A stretch of 64,000 bases of DNA, taken from assembly GCF_031846565.1 (NCBI RefSeq), contig NZ_JAVRHL010000001.1, forward strand, positions 744,001 to 808,000, given 5' to 3'. The notes below the pieces were generated by a model. That model was not told where the DNA came from. It ran no database searches and saw only the letters and a program-made list of their open reading frames with translations. The position numbers were made by a program, and so were the translations under genes. Positions 52,960 through 61,799 of this stretch are shown here, piece by piece. The stretch is from Tropicimonas_B omnivorans (lineage in GTDB: Bacteria; Pseudomonadota; Alphaproteobacteria; Rhodobacterales; Rhodobacteraceae). How positions within the stretch are numbered: the first letter of the stretch is position 1; each line of letters opens with the position of its first letter.

Positions 52960-55585
52960 TGACGATCCGCCCGGGCACCACGATGAGCTTCTTCGGCTGC
53001 CCGCCATCCAGAGCGCGCGTGACGGCCTCGTGGGCCAGCGCCTGCGCCTCGATGGCGTCCTTGGTCGCATCCTTCGCGACCTCCATCTCGCCGCGCTTCT
53101 TGCCGTTGATCTGGATCGGCAGCGTCACCGTGTCCTCGGTCAGGAGGGCCGGGTCGGCCTCGGGCCAGGACGCGCCGGTCAGCAGGCCCTCGCCGCCGAG
53201 CACGCTCCAGAGCTCCTCGGCAAGGTGGGGCACGAAGGGGGAGGCGAGCTGCGCCATGACCTGCATCGCCGTCCGCCGGACCTGCACCGAGGCGTCCGAT
53301 TTCGACAGCGCGTTGGCGAAGCCGTAGAGCCGGGCGATGGCGGTGTTGAAGGCGAAGCCCTCGATCCCCTCGGTCACGTCGCGGATCGCGCGGTTCATCT
53401 CCCGAAGGAGGGCGACATCGGCGACCGGATCGCTGCCCGCGCCCGCACCCGCTGCGTCGGCGGCATCGGCGCCGGGGCTGGAGAAGGTCTCGGCCATGGT
53501 CCGGGACATCGCCTGCCCTTCCTCGGCGATGGAGGAGGCCATGCGGTGGAGGCGCGACAGGTGCTTGTAGGCGGCTTCGGCGCCGGAGGCGGTCCATTCC
53601 ACGTCGCGTTCCGGCGGGCTGTCCGACAGGACGAACCAGCGCGCGGTATCGGCCCCGAAGGCGGACACGATGTTCACCGGATCGACGACGTTCTTCTTCG
53701 ACTTGGACATCTTCGCCGAGGGCAGGATCTCGACCGGCGTCCCATCCGCCAGCGCCCCGCCCGTCACCTCCTCGGGGAGGTGATAGACCGGGCGGCCCTT
53801 CGCATCCTTCGTGAGGTAGATCTCGTGGGTCACCATGCCCTGGGTGAAGAGCGCGTCGAACGGCTCCTGCGCCTTGGCGGGCAGATGTCCGGTCTTGTGC
53901 ATCCCGCGGGCGAAGAAGCGGGAATAGAGCAGGTGCAGGATCGCGTGCTCGATGCCGCCGATATACTGGTCGACGTTCATCCAGTACTCGGCATCTTCCG
54001 CCACGGTCGGCGTCTCGGCGCGCGGGGCGGTAAAGCGGGCGTAGTACCAGGAGCTGTCCACGAAAGTGTCCATCGTGTCCGTCTCGCGCCGCGCGGGCTT
54101 GCCGCAGGCGGGGCAGGGGGTGTTCCGCCATGTCGGATGACGGTCGAGCGGATTGCCGGGGATCGAGAAGTCGATCGGCCGGCCGCCCTCGTCGTAGGGC
54201 AGCTCGATCGGCAGGTTTTCCTTCTTCTCCGGCACCGTGCCGCACGCATCGCAGTGCACGACCGGGATCGGGCAGCCCCAGTAGCGCTGCCGCGACAGGC
54301 CCCAGTCCCTGAGGCGGAACTTGGTGACGCCCTCACCCCAACCCCTGGCTTCCGCCTCGGCGATCGCGGCATCGACGGCCGCCTCGCCGGTCTGCACCTC
54401 GCCGCCGGCGAAGCCGCGGATGTAGCGGACGGGTTCGCTCTTGAGAGGGACGAACGCTTCCGACAGCGCCGCCTCCCCTTGCGCATCTTCGGGAACGAAG
54501 ACGGGCGGGATCGGCAGGTCGTACTTCCGGGCGAACTCGAAATCGCGCTGGTCATGCGCCGGACAGCCGAAGATGGCGCCGGTGCCGTAATCCATCAGGA
54601 TGAAATTGGCGATCCAGACCGGGAGCGTGTGCCCCTCCTTCAGCGGATGACGGGCGAGAAGGCCGGTGTCGAGGCCGCGCTTCTCCGCCGTCTCGAGGGC
54701 CTCCTCCGTGGTGCCGCCCTTGCGGATCTCGGCGCAGAACGCGGCGATCTCGGGGTCGGCCTCGCACAGCGCCTTCGCCAGGGGATGCTCCGGCGAGATG
54801 CCGACGAAGGAGGCGCCCATCAGCGTGTCCGGCCGGGTGGTGTAGATCTCGACGCCCTCGTAGCCGCCCGCGCCCTCCACGAGGTCGAACGTCATCTGCA
54901 GGCCGCGGCTCTTGCCGATCCAGTTGGCCTGCATGGTGCGGACCTTCTCGGGCCAGTCCTTCAGCCCGTCGAGGGCGCCCAAGAGCTCCTCCGAATAGTC
55001 CGAGATGCGGAAGAACCACTGCGTCAGCTCCCGCCGCTCGACCTCGGCGCCGGACCGCCAGCCCTTGCCGTCGATCACCTGTTCGTTGGCGAGGACGGTC
55101 ATGTCCACCGGGTCCCAGTTCACCGTCGCGGCCTTGCGGTAAACGAGGCCGGCCTCGAGGAAATCGAGGAACATGGCCTGCTGCTGGCCGTAATATTCAG
55201 GATCGCAGGTCGCGAATTCCCGATCCCAGTCGATCGACAGGCCAAGCGGCTTCATCTGGGCGCGCATCGTGTCGATGTTGCCGTAGGTCCAGTCCTTGGG
55301 GTGACCGTTCGACTGCATCGCGGCGTTCTCCGCCGGCATCCCGAAGGCGTCCCAGCCCATCGGATGCAGGACCGAGAAGCCTTGCGCCGCCTTGTAGCGC
55401 GCGATCACGTCCCCCATCGTGTAGTTGCGCACGTGCCCCATGTGGATGCGCCCCGACGGGTAGGGGAACATCTCGAGGACGTAGTATTTCGGCCGCGCCG
55501 GATCGCGGCGGGCGCGGAACAGCCCTGCCTCGTCCCAGGCCTCTTGCCATTTCGGTTCGATCTCGGACGGGGTCAGGCGGGACAT
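52946..55585 (-). CDS. leuS: Leucyl-tRNA synthetase
   Basis: 879 residues. Class I synthetase. The HIGH motif is HMGH at 48-51 in PYPSGRIHMGHVRNY, and the KMSKS loop is at 625-629 followed by KKN. The CP1 editing domain (about 225-410) with the conserved threonine-rich and TTRPDTLMG motifs is intact, so mischarged tRNA can be edited. A zinc-finger-like CPACG motif (about 490) is present too. The start at 55585 has a GAAAGAG-like site. It leads leuS-lptE-holA. Its charged product, Leu-tRNA, would be what the leuA leader senses. Confidence 0.98.
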   Translation of the reverse strand: MSRLTPSEIEPKWQEAWDEAGLFRARRDPARPKYYVLEMFPYPSGRIHMGHVRNYTMGDVIARYKAAQGFSVLHPMGWDAFGMPAENAAMQSNGHPKDWTYGNIDTMRAQMKPLGLSIDWDREFATCDPEYYGQQQAMFLDFLEAGLVYRKAATVNWDPVDMTVLANEQVIDGKGWRSGAEVERRELTQWFFRISDYSEELLGALDGLKDWPEKVRTMQANWIGKSRGLQMTFDLVEGAGGYEGVEIYTTRPDTLMGASFVGISPEHPLAKALCEADPEIAAFCAEIRKGGTTEEALETAEKRGLDTGLLARHPLKEGHTLPVWIANFILMDYGTGAIFGCPAHDQRDFEFARKYDLPIPPVFVPEDAQGEAALSEAFVPLKSEPVRYIRGFAGGEVQTGEAAVDAAIAEAEARGWGEGVTKFRLRDWGLSRQRYWGCPIPVVHCDACGTVPEKKENLPIELPYDEGGRPIDFSIPGNPLDRHPTWRNTPCPACGKPARRETDTMDTFVDSSWYYARFTAPRAETPTVAEDAEYWMNVDQYIGGIEHAILHLLYSRFFARGMHKTGHLPAKAQEPFDALFTQGMVTHEIYLTKDAKGRPVYHLPEEVTGGALADGTPVEILPSAKMSKSKKNVVDPVNIVSAFGADTARWFVLSDSPPERDVEWTASGAEAAYKHLSRLHRMASSIAEEGQAMSRTMAETFSSPGADAADAAGAGAGSDPVADVALLREMNRAIRDVTEGIEGFAFNTAIARLYGFANALSKSDASVQVRRTAMQVMAQLASPFVPHLAEELWSVLGGEGLLTGASWPEADPALLTEDTVTLPIQINGKKRGEMEVAKDATKDAIEAQALAHEAVTRALDGGQPKKLIVVPGRIVNVVV

Positions 55586-55772
55586 GGTGGCTCTTTCGGG
55601 AAGGCGTCGTGGGGGTGTGGCTCGCCCGCGTTGATACGCATCGGGGCGAGCCGGGTCCAGCCTGCCTCAGGAGCCGGGCGGCCCCCTTGCCCGCCAGCTT
55701 GACCCCGGTCCTCCCGCGCGCGATGGTCCCGCCCGGTCCGTCCCATTTTCGCAAATCAAGCCGGAGGCCCCC

Positions 55773-56027
55773 ATGGCCGAGGACAAGCAGCTTCTTCATC
55801 TCGTGTTCGGCGGCGCCCTGACCGATCCGTCCACCACCCAGTTCGAGAACGTGGACGACATCCATATCGTCGGCCTCTTCCCGAACTTCGCCGAGGCCAG
55901 GGACGCCTGGCGCGCCGAGGCGCAGCGCACCGTGGATGACGCGCATACCCGCTACTTCATCGCCCATATCCACCGCCTCCTCGACGAGAACGCGGAAGAT
56001 TCGGCGACGGAGGAAACCAAGGCCTGA
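55773..56027 (+). CDS. DUF4170 domain protein
   Basis: 84 residues. The DUF4170 signature is LLHLVFGGAL, FENVDDIHIVGLFPNFAEARDAWRAEAQRTVDDAHTRYFIAHIHRLLD. It is a small alpha/beta protein of unknown function, always near the Kdo transferase and lpxK in Rhodobacterales. It starts with ATG at 55773. The stop of the gene is separated by 1 nt from the start of the next (TGAGATG), so they are in one operon. A role in lipid A or Kdo metabolism is inferred from that position. Confidence 0.9.
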   Translation: MAEDKQLLHLVFGGALTDPSTTQFENVDDIHIVGLFPNFAEARDAWRAEAQRTVDDAHTRYFIAHIHRLLDENAEDSATEETKA

Positions 56028-56028
56028 G

Positions 56029-57198
56029 ATGGCCGGGTTCTTCTTCGGGCGCGGCAGGTCGCCCGAGTTCGCCGAGACAGAGCCGCCCCGCCCGCGGGGC
56101 GTGATCGTGTGGGTCCACGCGCCCGGCGCGCTGGATTTCGATGCGCTCGCCCCGCTCGCGGAGAGGCTCGACGAGGTGTTCGACGGCTGCACCATGCTCA
56201 TCACCTCGACCGAGGGCCACGCCGGCCCGGTGCCCCTCGAAGGACTGGTCCGCCCCGTTCCGCAAGAGGGGCGGGAGGACGAGTTCATCGCCCATTGGTC
56301 GCCCGACATGGCGCTCTGGATGGAAACACCGGACGATCCCGCGCTACTTGCCGCCGCCGCCCGCGCGGCCGTGCCTCTGGTGCTCGTCGGGGCCGCCGTG
56401 CCGCCGCCGGCCACGGGGCGGGCACGCCGGGTTCAGCGGGCGACGTTCGACCGGTTCGGGCATATCCTCGCATCGAGCCCTGCCGCCGCCGACGCGATCC
56501 TCGGCCTTGCGCCGGTCCGTCCGCGGGTGGAGGTCACCGGGCCGCTCATCCGCCTCCCCGATCCGCCGCCCTGCTCCGAAGGCGAGCGGTCGGACTTCGC
56601 GGCGCTCCTTGCCACACGGCCCGTTTGGCTCGCCCTCGAGCCTGCCCCGTCCGAGCTTCCGGGCATCCTCGCAGCTCACCGCTTCGTCCTGACACATGCG
56701 CACCGGCTCCTTCTGATCGTCCTTTTGCCGGAGGAAGGGGACGCCGATGCCGCGGCGGAGCTGATCGCGTCCGAAGGCTGGAGCCATGCCCGCCGGTCCC
56801 TGGAGGAGGAGCCGGGGGAGCGCACGGAGGTCTACCTCATCGACACGCCGGGCGAGATCGGCCTCTGGGTCCGGATCGCGCCGGTCACGTTTCTCGGAGG
56901 GACCCTGGCGGGCGGGCCGCGCGCTCAGGCCCTCGCCGCCGCCTCCCTCGGCTCTGCCCTGATCGCCGGGCAGGAGGGCCGGGGGGAGGATCCCGTCCTG
57001 CGCCGGCTCACCGAAGGCGGAGCGCTCCACCGGATCTCCGGGCCCGCCGACCTCGGCCTCGCGGTGGACGACCTTCTCTCGCCCGAGCGGTCTGCCGTCC
57101 TGGCGCACAACGCCTGGGTCGTCGCAACGGACGGGGCGGAGGTGATCGACCGGCTCGCCGCCCTCGCCGAGGCCGCCCTGCGCAAGAGGCGCGGCTGA
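56029..57198 (+). CDS. Divergent Kdo-transferase-like protein (WaaA/KdtA family)
   Basis: 389 residues. The family outline is visible: WVHAPGALDFDAL near residues 25-37 at the position of the H-x-S-V-G-E acceptor motif, HILASSPAAADAILGL, VTGPLIRL, DTPGEIGLWVRIAPVTFLGGTLAG. Key residues differ by eye: the catalytic glutamate of H-x-S-V-G-E is not seen, the basic P-R-H-P-E-R stretch that contacts CMP reads LLPEEGD, and the GGHNPLEP motif reads GGPRAQAL. So this may not transfer Kdo. It overlaps lpxK by 1 nt and follows DUF4170. A second, canonical waaA elsewhere would be expected. Confidence 0.75.
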   Translation: MAGFFFGRGRSPEFAETEPPRPRGVIVWVHAPGALDFDALAPLAERLDEVFDGCTMLITSTEGHAGPVPLEGLVRPVPQEGREDEFIAHWSPDMALWMETPDDPALLAAAARAAVPLVLVGAAVPPPATGRARRVQRATFDRFGHILASSPAAADAILGLAPVRPRVEVTGPLIRLPDPPPCSEGERSDFAALLATRPVWLALEPAPSELPGILAAHRFVLTHAHRLLLIVLLPEEGDADAAAELIASEGWSHARRSLEEEPGERTEVYLIDTPGEIGLWVRIAPVTFLGGTLAGGPRAQALAAASLGSALIAGQEGRGEDPVLRRLTEGGALHRISGPADLGLAVDDLLSPERSAVLAHNAWVVATDGAEVIDRLAALAEAALRKRRG

Positions 57199-58187
57199 TG
57201 CGCCCCCCCGGCTTCTGGGACGCCCCGCCCGATGCCCCGGGCTGGCAGGCCCGCGCGCTCTCCCCGCTCGGCAGGCTCTACGCCTCCGCCACGGCGCGCC
57301 GCGTGCGAAGGCCGGGTCACCGCGCCGGCATACCGATCATATCGGTCGGCAATCTCGAAGCCGGCGGCACCGGAAAGACCCCGACCGTCATCGCGCTGCT
57401 CCAGCGTATCGCCGGCGCCCATGTGGTCACCCGCGGCTACGGCGGCTCCCTCGAGGGGCCGGTGCGGGTGGACGAAACAAGGCACCGCGCGGAGGAGACC
57501 GGGGACGAGCCCCTGCTTCTCTCCGCCTTCGCGCCGGTCTGGGTCTCCCGCGACCGCGCTGCCGGCGTCCGGGCGGCCGAGGCGGCAGGCGCGACAGCCG
57601 TCATCCTCGATGACGCGCACCAGAATCCGGACGTGCGCAAGGACCTGTCCATTGTCGTGACGGAGGCTGCCCGCGCCTTCGGAAACGGACGCTGCATCCC
57701 GGCCGGGCCGCTCCGGGAGCCCGTGGAGGCGGGGCTCGCACGCGCCGATCTTCTGCTGACCATAGGGGCACCCGCAGCGCAGGCGACGTTCGGCGAGGGA
57801 TGGGGGGCACTCCTGGACGAGCGCCTGCCGCCCCGGATCATGGGTCGGATCATGCCGCTACGGACAGGGATGCCCTGGCAGGGGCTGAGGGTCTACGCCT
57901 TCGCCGGGATCGGCCGGCCGGCAAAATTCTTCGACACGTTGCGGGGGCTGGGGGTCACCCTCAGGGGCGCCGTACAGCTCGACGACCACCAGCCCCTCGG
58001 GGAGGCTCTCCTCGCCCGGCTGGAGCGGGAGGCGCTCGCGGAAAACGCCCAGCTCGTCACGACGGAGAAGGACATGGTCCGCCTTCCGCCCTCGTGGCGG
58101 GGCAAGGTCCTGCCGCTGCCGGTGCGCCTCGAATGGGAGGACAGCGCGGCGCTGGGGCCCGCGCTGTCCCGTATCGGTCTGGGCTGA
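57198..58187 (+). CDS. lpxK: Tetraacyldisaccharide 4'-kinase LpxK
   Basis: 329 residues. The P-loop is GGTGKTP at 56-62 in VGNLEAGGTGKTPTV, then TRGYGGSL, DDAHQNP (the metal/base region normally DDGxQ/H), and TTEKDMVRLP near the end. LpxK phosphorylates the 4' position of the disaccharide to give lipid IVA, at the inner membrane. The N-terminal 30 residues are the amphipathic membrane-binding helix. The ATG overlaps the previous stop by 1 nt. It converges on the DsbA-like gene. Confidence 0.95.
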   Translation: MRPPGFWDAPPDAPGWQARALSPLGRLYASATARRVRRPGHRAGIPIISVGNLEAGGTGKTPTVIALLQRIAGAHVVTRGYGGSLEGPVRVDETRHRAEETGDEPLLLSAFAPVWVSRDRAAGVRAAEAAGATAVILDDAHQNPDVRKDLSIVVTEAARAFGNGRCIPAGPLREPVEAGLARADLLLTIGAPAAQATFGEGWGALLDERLPPRIMGRIMPLRTGMPWQGLRVYAFAGIGRPAKFFDTLRGLGVTLRGAVQLDDHQPLGEALLARLEREALAENAQLVTTEKDMVRLPPSWRGKVLPLPVRLEWEDSAALGPALSRIGLG

Positions 58188-58191
58188 CGCC

Positions 58192-58833
58192 TCAGCTCTC
58201 GAGCTTCTCGTCCAGAAGCTCGGCGAAGTCGTCGTAGGACATGTTGGAGTAGGTCTGGCCGTCGATCACGAAGGACGGCGTGCCCTGGATGTTGTTCTCC
58301 TCGGCCCCTTCCTCGTACCAGGCGAAGAGCGCTTCGGCCGTCTCGCCATCCTGAAGGCAGGCATCGAGCTTGTCGTTGCCGATGCCGGCTTCGCGCCCGA
58401 TGGCCTTGAGATTCTCGACGATCTGGGTCGGCTCGCCCTGCAGCCAGTCCCGCTGGTTCTGGTAAAGCATGTCGGCGATGCCGAAGAAGCGCATCTGGCC
58501 GCCGCAGCGCGCCATCATCGCGGCCCAGAGGCCCGGACGATCGAAGTAGACGTCCCGGTAGACGAGGCGCACCTTGCCCGTGTCGACGTAGTTTTCCTTG
58601 AGCTGCTTCAGAGGGCCGAGGTGGAAGCTGGCGCAGTGGGGGCAGGTGAAGGAGGCGAACTCGTAGATCGTGACCGGTGCATCGGCCTCGCCCATCGCCA
58701 TTTCGGCGATCTCGGGAGCCGCGCTTGCGGTGGCGTCCTCCGTCTCAGCGTCCTGGGCCCACGCGGGCAGGGCGGCGAAGGCGGCGGCGGCGAAGGGCGC
58801 GCCGAGAAGGGCGCGGCGGGTTGTCTTGGTCAT
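58192..58833 (-). CDS. DsbA-family thiol:disulfide oxidoreductase
   Basis: 213 residues. A signal peptide with a twin-arginine-like TTRRALLG motif ends near ALPAWA-QD (about residue 26). The thioredoxin-fold active site is C64-P-H-C67, and the cis-proline loop is GTPSFVIDG. This matches the DsbA/ScsC-like periplasmic proteins (Thioredoxin_4). Its ATG overlaps the stop of the dciA-like gene by 4 nt. In Rhodobacterales this gene belongs to the conserved mutY-dciA-dsbA block. It introduces or isomerises disulfides in exported proteins. Confidence 0.93.
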   Translation of the reverse strand: MTKTTRRALLGAPFAAAAFAALPAWAQDAETEDATASAAPEIAEMAMGEADAPVTIYEFASFTCPHCASFHLGPLKQLKENYVDTGKVRLVYRDVYFDRPGLWAAMMARCGGQMRFFGIADMLYQNQRDWLQGEPTQIVENLKAIGREAGIGNDKLDACLQDGETAEALFAWYEEGAEENNIQGTPSFVIDGQTYSNMSYDDFAELLDEKLES

Positions 58834-59369
58834 TGGGGTCTCCGTTGGTGTTTCGTCTGTCCGAGAACATTGGCGCCGAGCATCGCGAGAGCGGCCTTCA
58901 GGCCCTCGTCCTTCGTTCCCGACGCGGCCGCCTCGGCCGCTTGCAGCGTCGCCGGATCGGGGCGGGGAGCCTGTTTCGGCCTTTGCGGCGCGAAATCGGG
59001 CCGTCCCTCCGCGAAGCCGGTCGGCGCGGTCTGGGTGATGCGGATGCGCTTGATCGCGGCATATCCGTAGCAGGCATTGATCTTTTCGCGAAGCCGGGGC
59101 TCCTGCATCTGCAAGAGCGGCGCCTGAGCGCCGGTGGTCAGGAGCGTCAGCGTCGCGCCGAGCTGACCGCGGCCGTAATCCACCGAGACGGGGCGCGCGA
59201 TGGCGGCGATCTCCGCCCCCGCGATCTCCGGCCAGTGGGTCAGAAGCCGCGTATTGGCGAAGCCACGGCTCTCGCCGGCCCGCCTCACATCCGAGGCGAC
59301 AAGCGAGGACGCTTGCCGGAACTTGCCCCTGCGGCGGGGTTGCGTCGTCTTGGGATCCTTGGGGGCCAC
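58830..59369 (-). CDS. DciA-like (DUF721) protein
   Basis: 179 residues using the GTG at 59369, which has AAGGGAGGG nine to eleven nt upstream. The N-terminal DUF721 domain, FRQASSLVASDVRRAGESRGFANTRLLTHWPEIAGAEIA, is the helicase loader domain of DciA, followed by a strand region and a disordered, proline-rich tail. DciA loads DnaB in bacteria lacking DnaC/DnaI, so replication initiation is the likely role. It overlaps the DsbA-like gene by 4 nt, and is divergent from mutY with 108 nt between. An ATG start is absent. Confidence 0.85.
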   Translation of the reverse strand: MAPKDPKTTQPRRRGKFRQASSLVASDVRRAGESRGFANTRLLTHWPEIAGAEIAAIARPVSVDYGRGQLGATLTLLTTGAQAPLLQMQEPRLREKINACYGYAAIKRIRITQTAPTGFAEGRPDFAPQRPKQAPRPDPATLQAAEAAASGTKDEGLKAALAMLGANVLGQTKHQRRPQ

Positions 59370-59477
59370 GAGCGGCAACCCTCCCTTGTCCTGCCTTCCG
59401 CACCATCTTACCCCGCTCGGGAGCGGCTGCCAGAGCCGAAGCCGGAAAGGCCATAAATCTTGCGTGACGGGGCTGAC

Positions 59478-60542
59478 ATGAAGGCCGGGATGGAAACGGT
59501 ACCGGGGCGCCTCCTCAGGTGGTACGACGGCCATGCGCGCGAGCTGCCCTGGCGCATCGGGCCGGCCCGCCGGATCGCCGGCGAGCTGCCCGATCCCTAC
59601 CGCGTCTGGTTGTCGGAGATCATGCTCCAGCAGACCACGGTGGCGGCGGTCAAAAGCTATTTCGCCCGCTTCACGGCGCTCTGGCCCGATGTCACCGCCC
59701 TCGCCGCGGCGGAAGATGCGGAGGTGATGGGCGAATGGGCCGGCCTCGGCTACTACGCCCGCGCCCGCAATCTGCTCGCCTGCGCCCGCATCGTGGCCCG
59801 TGATCTGGGCGGCGCCTTCCCGGAGACCGAGGAGGGCCTGCGCCGGCTTCCCGGAATCGGACCCTACACCGCTGCGGCCATCGCCTCGATCGCGTTCGAC
59901 CGGGCCGCAGTGGTGGTGGACGGCAACGTGGAACGCGTCGTCTCCCGTCTCTTCGCCGTGGAGACGCCCCTGCCGGCGGCCAAGCCCGAACTGACGGAGC
60001 TGGCCGGACAGCTGACCCCGGCCCGTCGCCCCGGCTGCCACGCACAGGCGATGATGGATCTCGGCGCCACGATCTGCACGCCGAAAAGTCCCGCCTGCAT
60101 GGTGTGCCCGGTGGCGGAGCCGTGTCGCGGGCGCGCCGCGGGCATCGCCTCCACCCTCCCGCGCAAGGCCCCGAAAAAGGCCAAGCCCATCCGCATCGGC
60201 ACCGCCTATGTCGCCCGGCGCGCGGATGGAGCGCTGCTGCTGGAAACCCGTCCACCCCGGTCGCTCCTGGGCGGTATGCTGGGGTGGCCCTGCACGGACT
60301 GGTCGGAGGAGCCGCCCCTCGAGGCGCCGCCCGCGGCGTCCAACTGGCAGGCGGCCGGAGAGGTGCGCCACACCTTCACCCATTTCCACCTGCGCCTCGC
60401 CGTTCGCATCGCCAGACTGCCGCAGGATGCCGCGCCGGACCGCGGGCACTTCATCCCGGAGGCCGAGTTCCGTCCCGCCTCGCTTCCCACGCTCATGCGA
60501 AAGGTCTGGGACAGGGCCGCGCCCGCCATCTCGGAGCTTTGA
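59478..60542 (+). CDS. mutY: Adenine DNA glycosylase MutY
   Basis: 354 residues. Removes adenine opposite 8-oxoguanine. E47 in WLSEIMLQQT and D148 in VVVDGNVERV are the catalytic pair. The iron-sulfur cysteines are C200, C207, C210 and C216 (C-x6-C-x2-C-x5-C). The C-terminal NUDIX-like recognition domain (about 235-354, GEVRHTFTHFHLRLAV) is present. The ATG at 59478 is the best start, although a second at 59490 is possible. It is divergent from dciA and precedes the AlkB-type gene by 50 nt. Confidence 0.96.
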   Translation: MKAGMETVPGRLLRWYDGHARELPWRIGPARRIAGELPDPYRVWLSEIMLQQTTVAAVKSYFARFTALWPDVTALAAAEDAEVMGEWAGLGYYARARNLLACARIVARDLGGAFPETEEGLRRLPGIGPYTAAAIASIAFDRAAVVVDGNVERVVSRLFAVETPLPAAKPELTELAGQLTPARRPGCHAQAMMDLGATICTPKSPACMVCPVAEPCRGRAAGIASTLPRKAPKKAKPIRIGTAYVARRADGALLLETRPPRSLLGGMLGWPCTDWSEEPPLEAPPAASNWQAAGEVRHTFTHFHLRLAVRIARLPQDAAPDRGHFIPEAEFRPASLPTLMRKVWDRAAPAISEL

Positions 60543-60592
60543 AATCGTCCGGGTCCCGCGCTAGAAGGGACCGGGTCAGGAGGAAGTCGTCC

Positions 60593-61738
60593 ATGTCCGA
60601 CAATTCCGTCTCCGCCAGCGAACTTGCCAGTCGTCGAAATGCGGCGCCGTTCTGGCTGTCGATGATCGCCGTGCCGCTCGCGATCCTGTCGCTGACCCAG
60701 GGCGGCCTCTTCGTGCTGACCCTGCCGCTGTTCGCGTGGGGCATGTTCGGCGTGCTGGACGTGTTGACCGGCCTCTACGAGGAGAATGCCGATACCGAGA
60801 CGCCGGATGCGGACCTCAAATGGTATCGCCTCGTCACGCTCGTCTGGTTCCCGGTGCAGTTCGCCCTCGTCTTCGGCTCCGTCTGGTACGCCACCCGGGC
60901 CCCGCACCTGAACGTGCTGGAGGAGATCGTCATCTTCTTCGGCCTCGGCGTGATCTCGGGGACCATCGGCATCGTCTATGCTCACGAACTGATGCATCAG
61001 ACCAACCGGCTCGAACGCTGGCTGGGCGATCTGTTGATGGGCCTCGCCCTCTATGGCCATTTCCGCTCGGAGCACCTTCTCGTCCACCACCGGTATGTCG
61101 GCACCCCCCGCGATCCCGTGACGGCGCGGTACAACGAGGGCTTTCACCAGTTCTTTCCCCGCGTCCTCCGCCAGAGCATCGTGTCGTCCTTCAAGGCCGA
61201 AGCCGCGCTCCTCGCCCGCCGGAACCTGCCCTGGTGGCACCGCCGAAATCCCTTCTGGCGCTACGGCGCGATCCAAGCCGCCTATCTCGCGCTCGCCCTG
61301 ATCATCGGCGGCTGGGGCGGCCTCGCCCTTTTCCTCTACCAGGCGTTCGTCGCGATCTGGCAACTGGAGGTGGTGAACTACGTCGAGCATTACGGCCTGA
61401 CCCGGAAGCACCTGGGTGGCGGCAAGTACGAACACGTCAAGCCGCGGCACTCGTGGAACGCGGCGCACAAGGCGTCCAACTGGCTGCTGATCAATCTTCA
61501 GCGCCATTCGGATCATCACTTCAGGCCGGATCGCCGCTTCCCGCTCCTGCAGACCTATTCGGAGGACGAGGCGCCGCAGCTTCCCCACGGCTATCCCGTC
61601 ATGGCGGCAATCGCGATGTTCCCGCATCTCTGGCGCCGGCGCATGAACCCGAAGGTCCGAGAATGGCGCCGGAAATACTACCCCGAGATCGAGGACTGGG
61701 CGCCCTACAAGCACGGCACCAACCCGATGCCGCGCTAG
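60593..61738 (+). CDS. AlkB-type membrane di-iron alkane 1-monooxygenase
   Basis: 381 residues. Six membrane helices and the eight-plus histidine signature of the family: HELMH at 131-135, EHLLVHH at 160-166 with TPRDP downstream, NYVEHYGL, and LQRHSDHHFRP near 305. Such enzymes hydroxylate terminal carbons of medium-chain alkanes with rubredoxin and rubredoxin reductase, or, for some relatives, act on other substrates (for instance xylene monooxygenase and beta-carotene or fatty acid hydroxylases). No rubredoxin gene is adjacent. GGAGGA precedes the ATG. A hydrocarbon role is likely but not proved. Confidence 0.9.
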   Translation: MSDNSVSASELASRRNAAPFWLSMIAVPLAILSLTQGGLFVLTLPLFAWGMFGVLDVLTGLYEENADTETPDADLKWYRLVTLVWFPVQFALVFGSVWYATRAPHLNVLEEIVIFFGLGVISGTIGIVYAHELMHQTNRLERWLGDLLMGLALYGHFRSEHLLVHHRYVGTPRDPVTARYNEGFHQFFPRVLRQSIVSSFKAEAALLARRNLPWWHRRNPFWRYGAIQAAYLALALIIGGWGGLALFLYQAFVAIWQLEVVNYVEHYGLTRKHLGGGKYEHVKPRHSWNAAHKASNWLLINLQRHSDHHFRPDRRFPLLQTYSEDEAPQLPHGYPVMAAIAMFPHLWRRRMNPKVREWRRKYYPEIEDWAPYKHGTNPMPR

Positions 61739-61799
61739 GCGCGCCGCCATTCCTTCATCCGGTTGATACGTCGCCGGAGGCAGGCGGCAGGGGTCGCGC

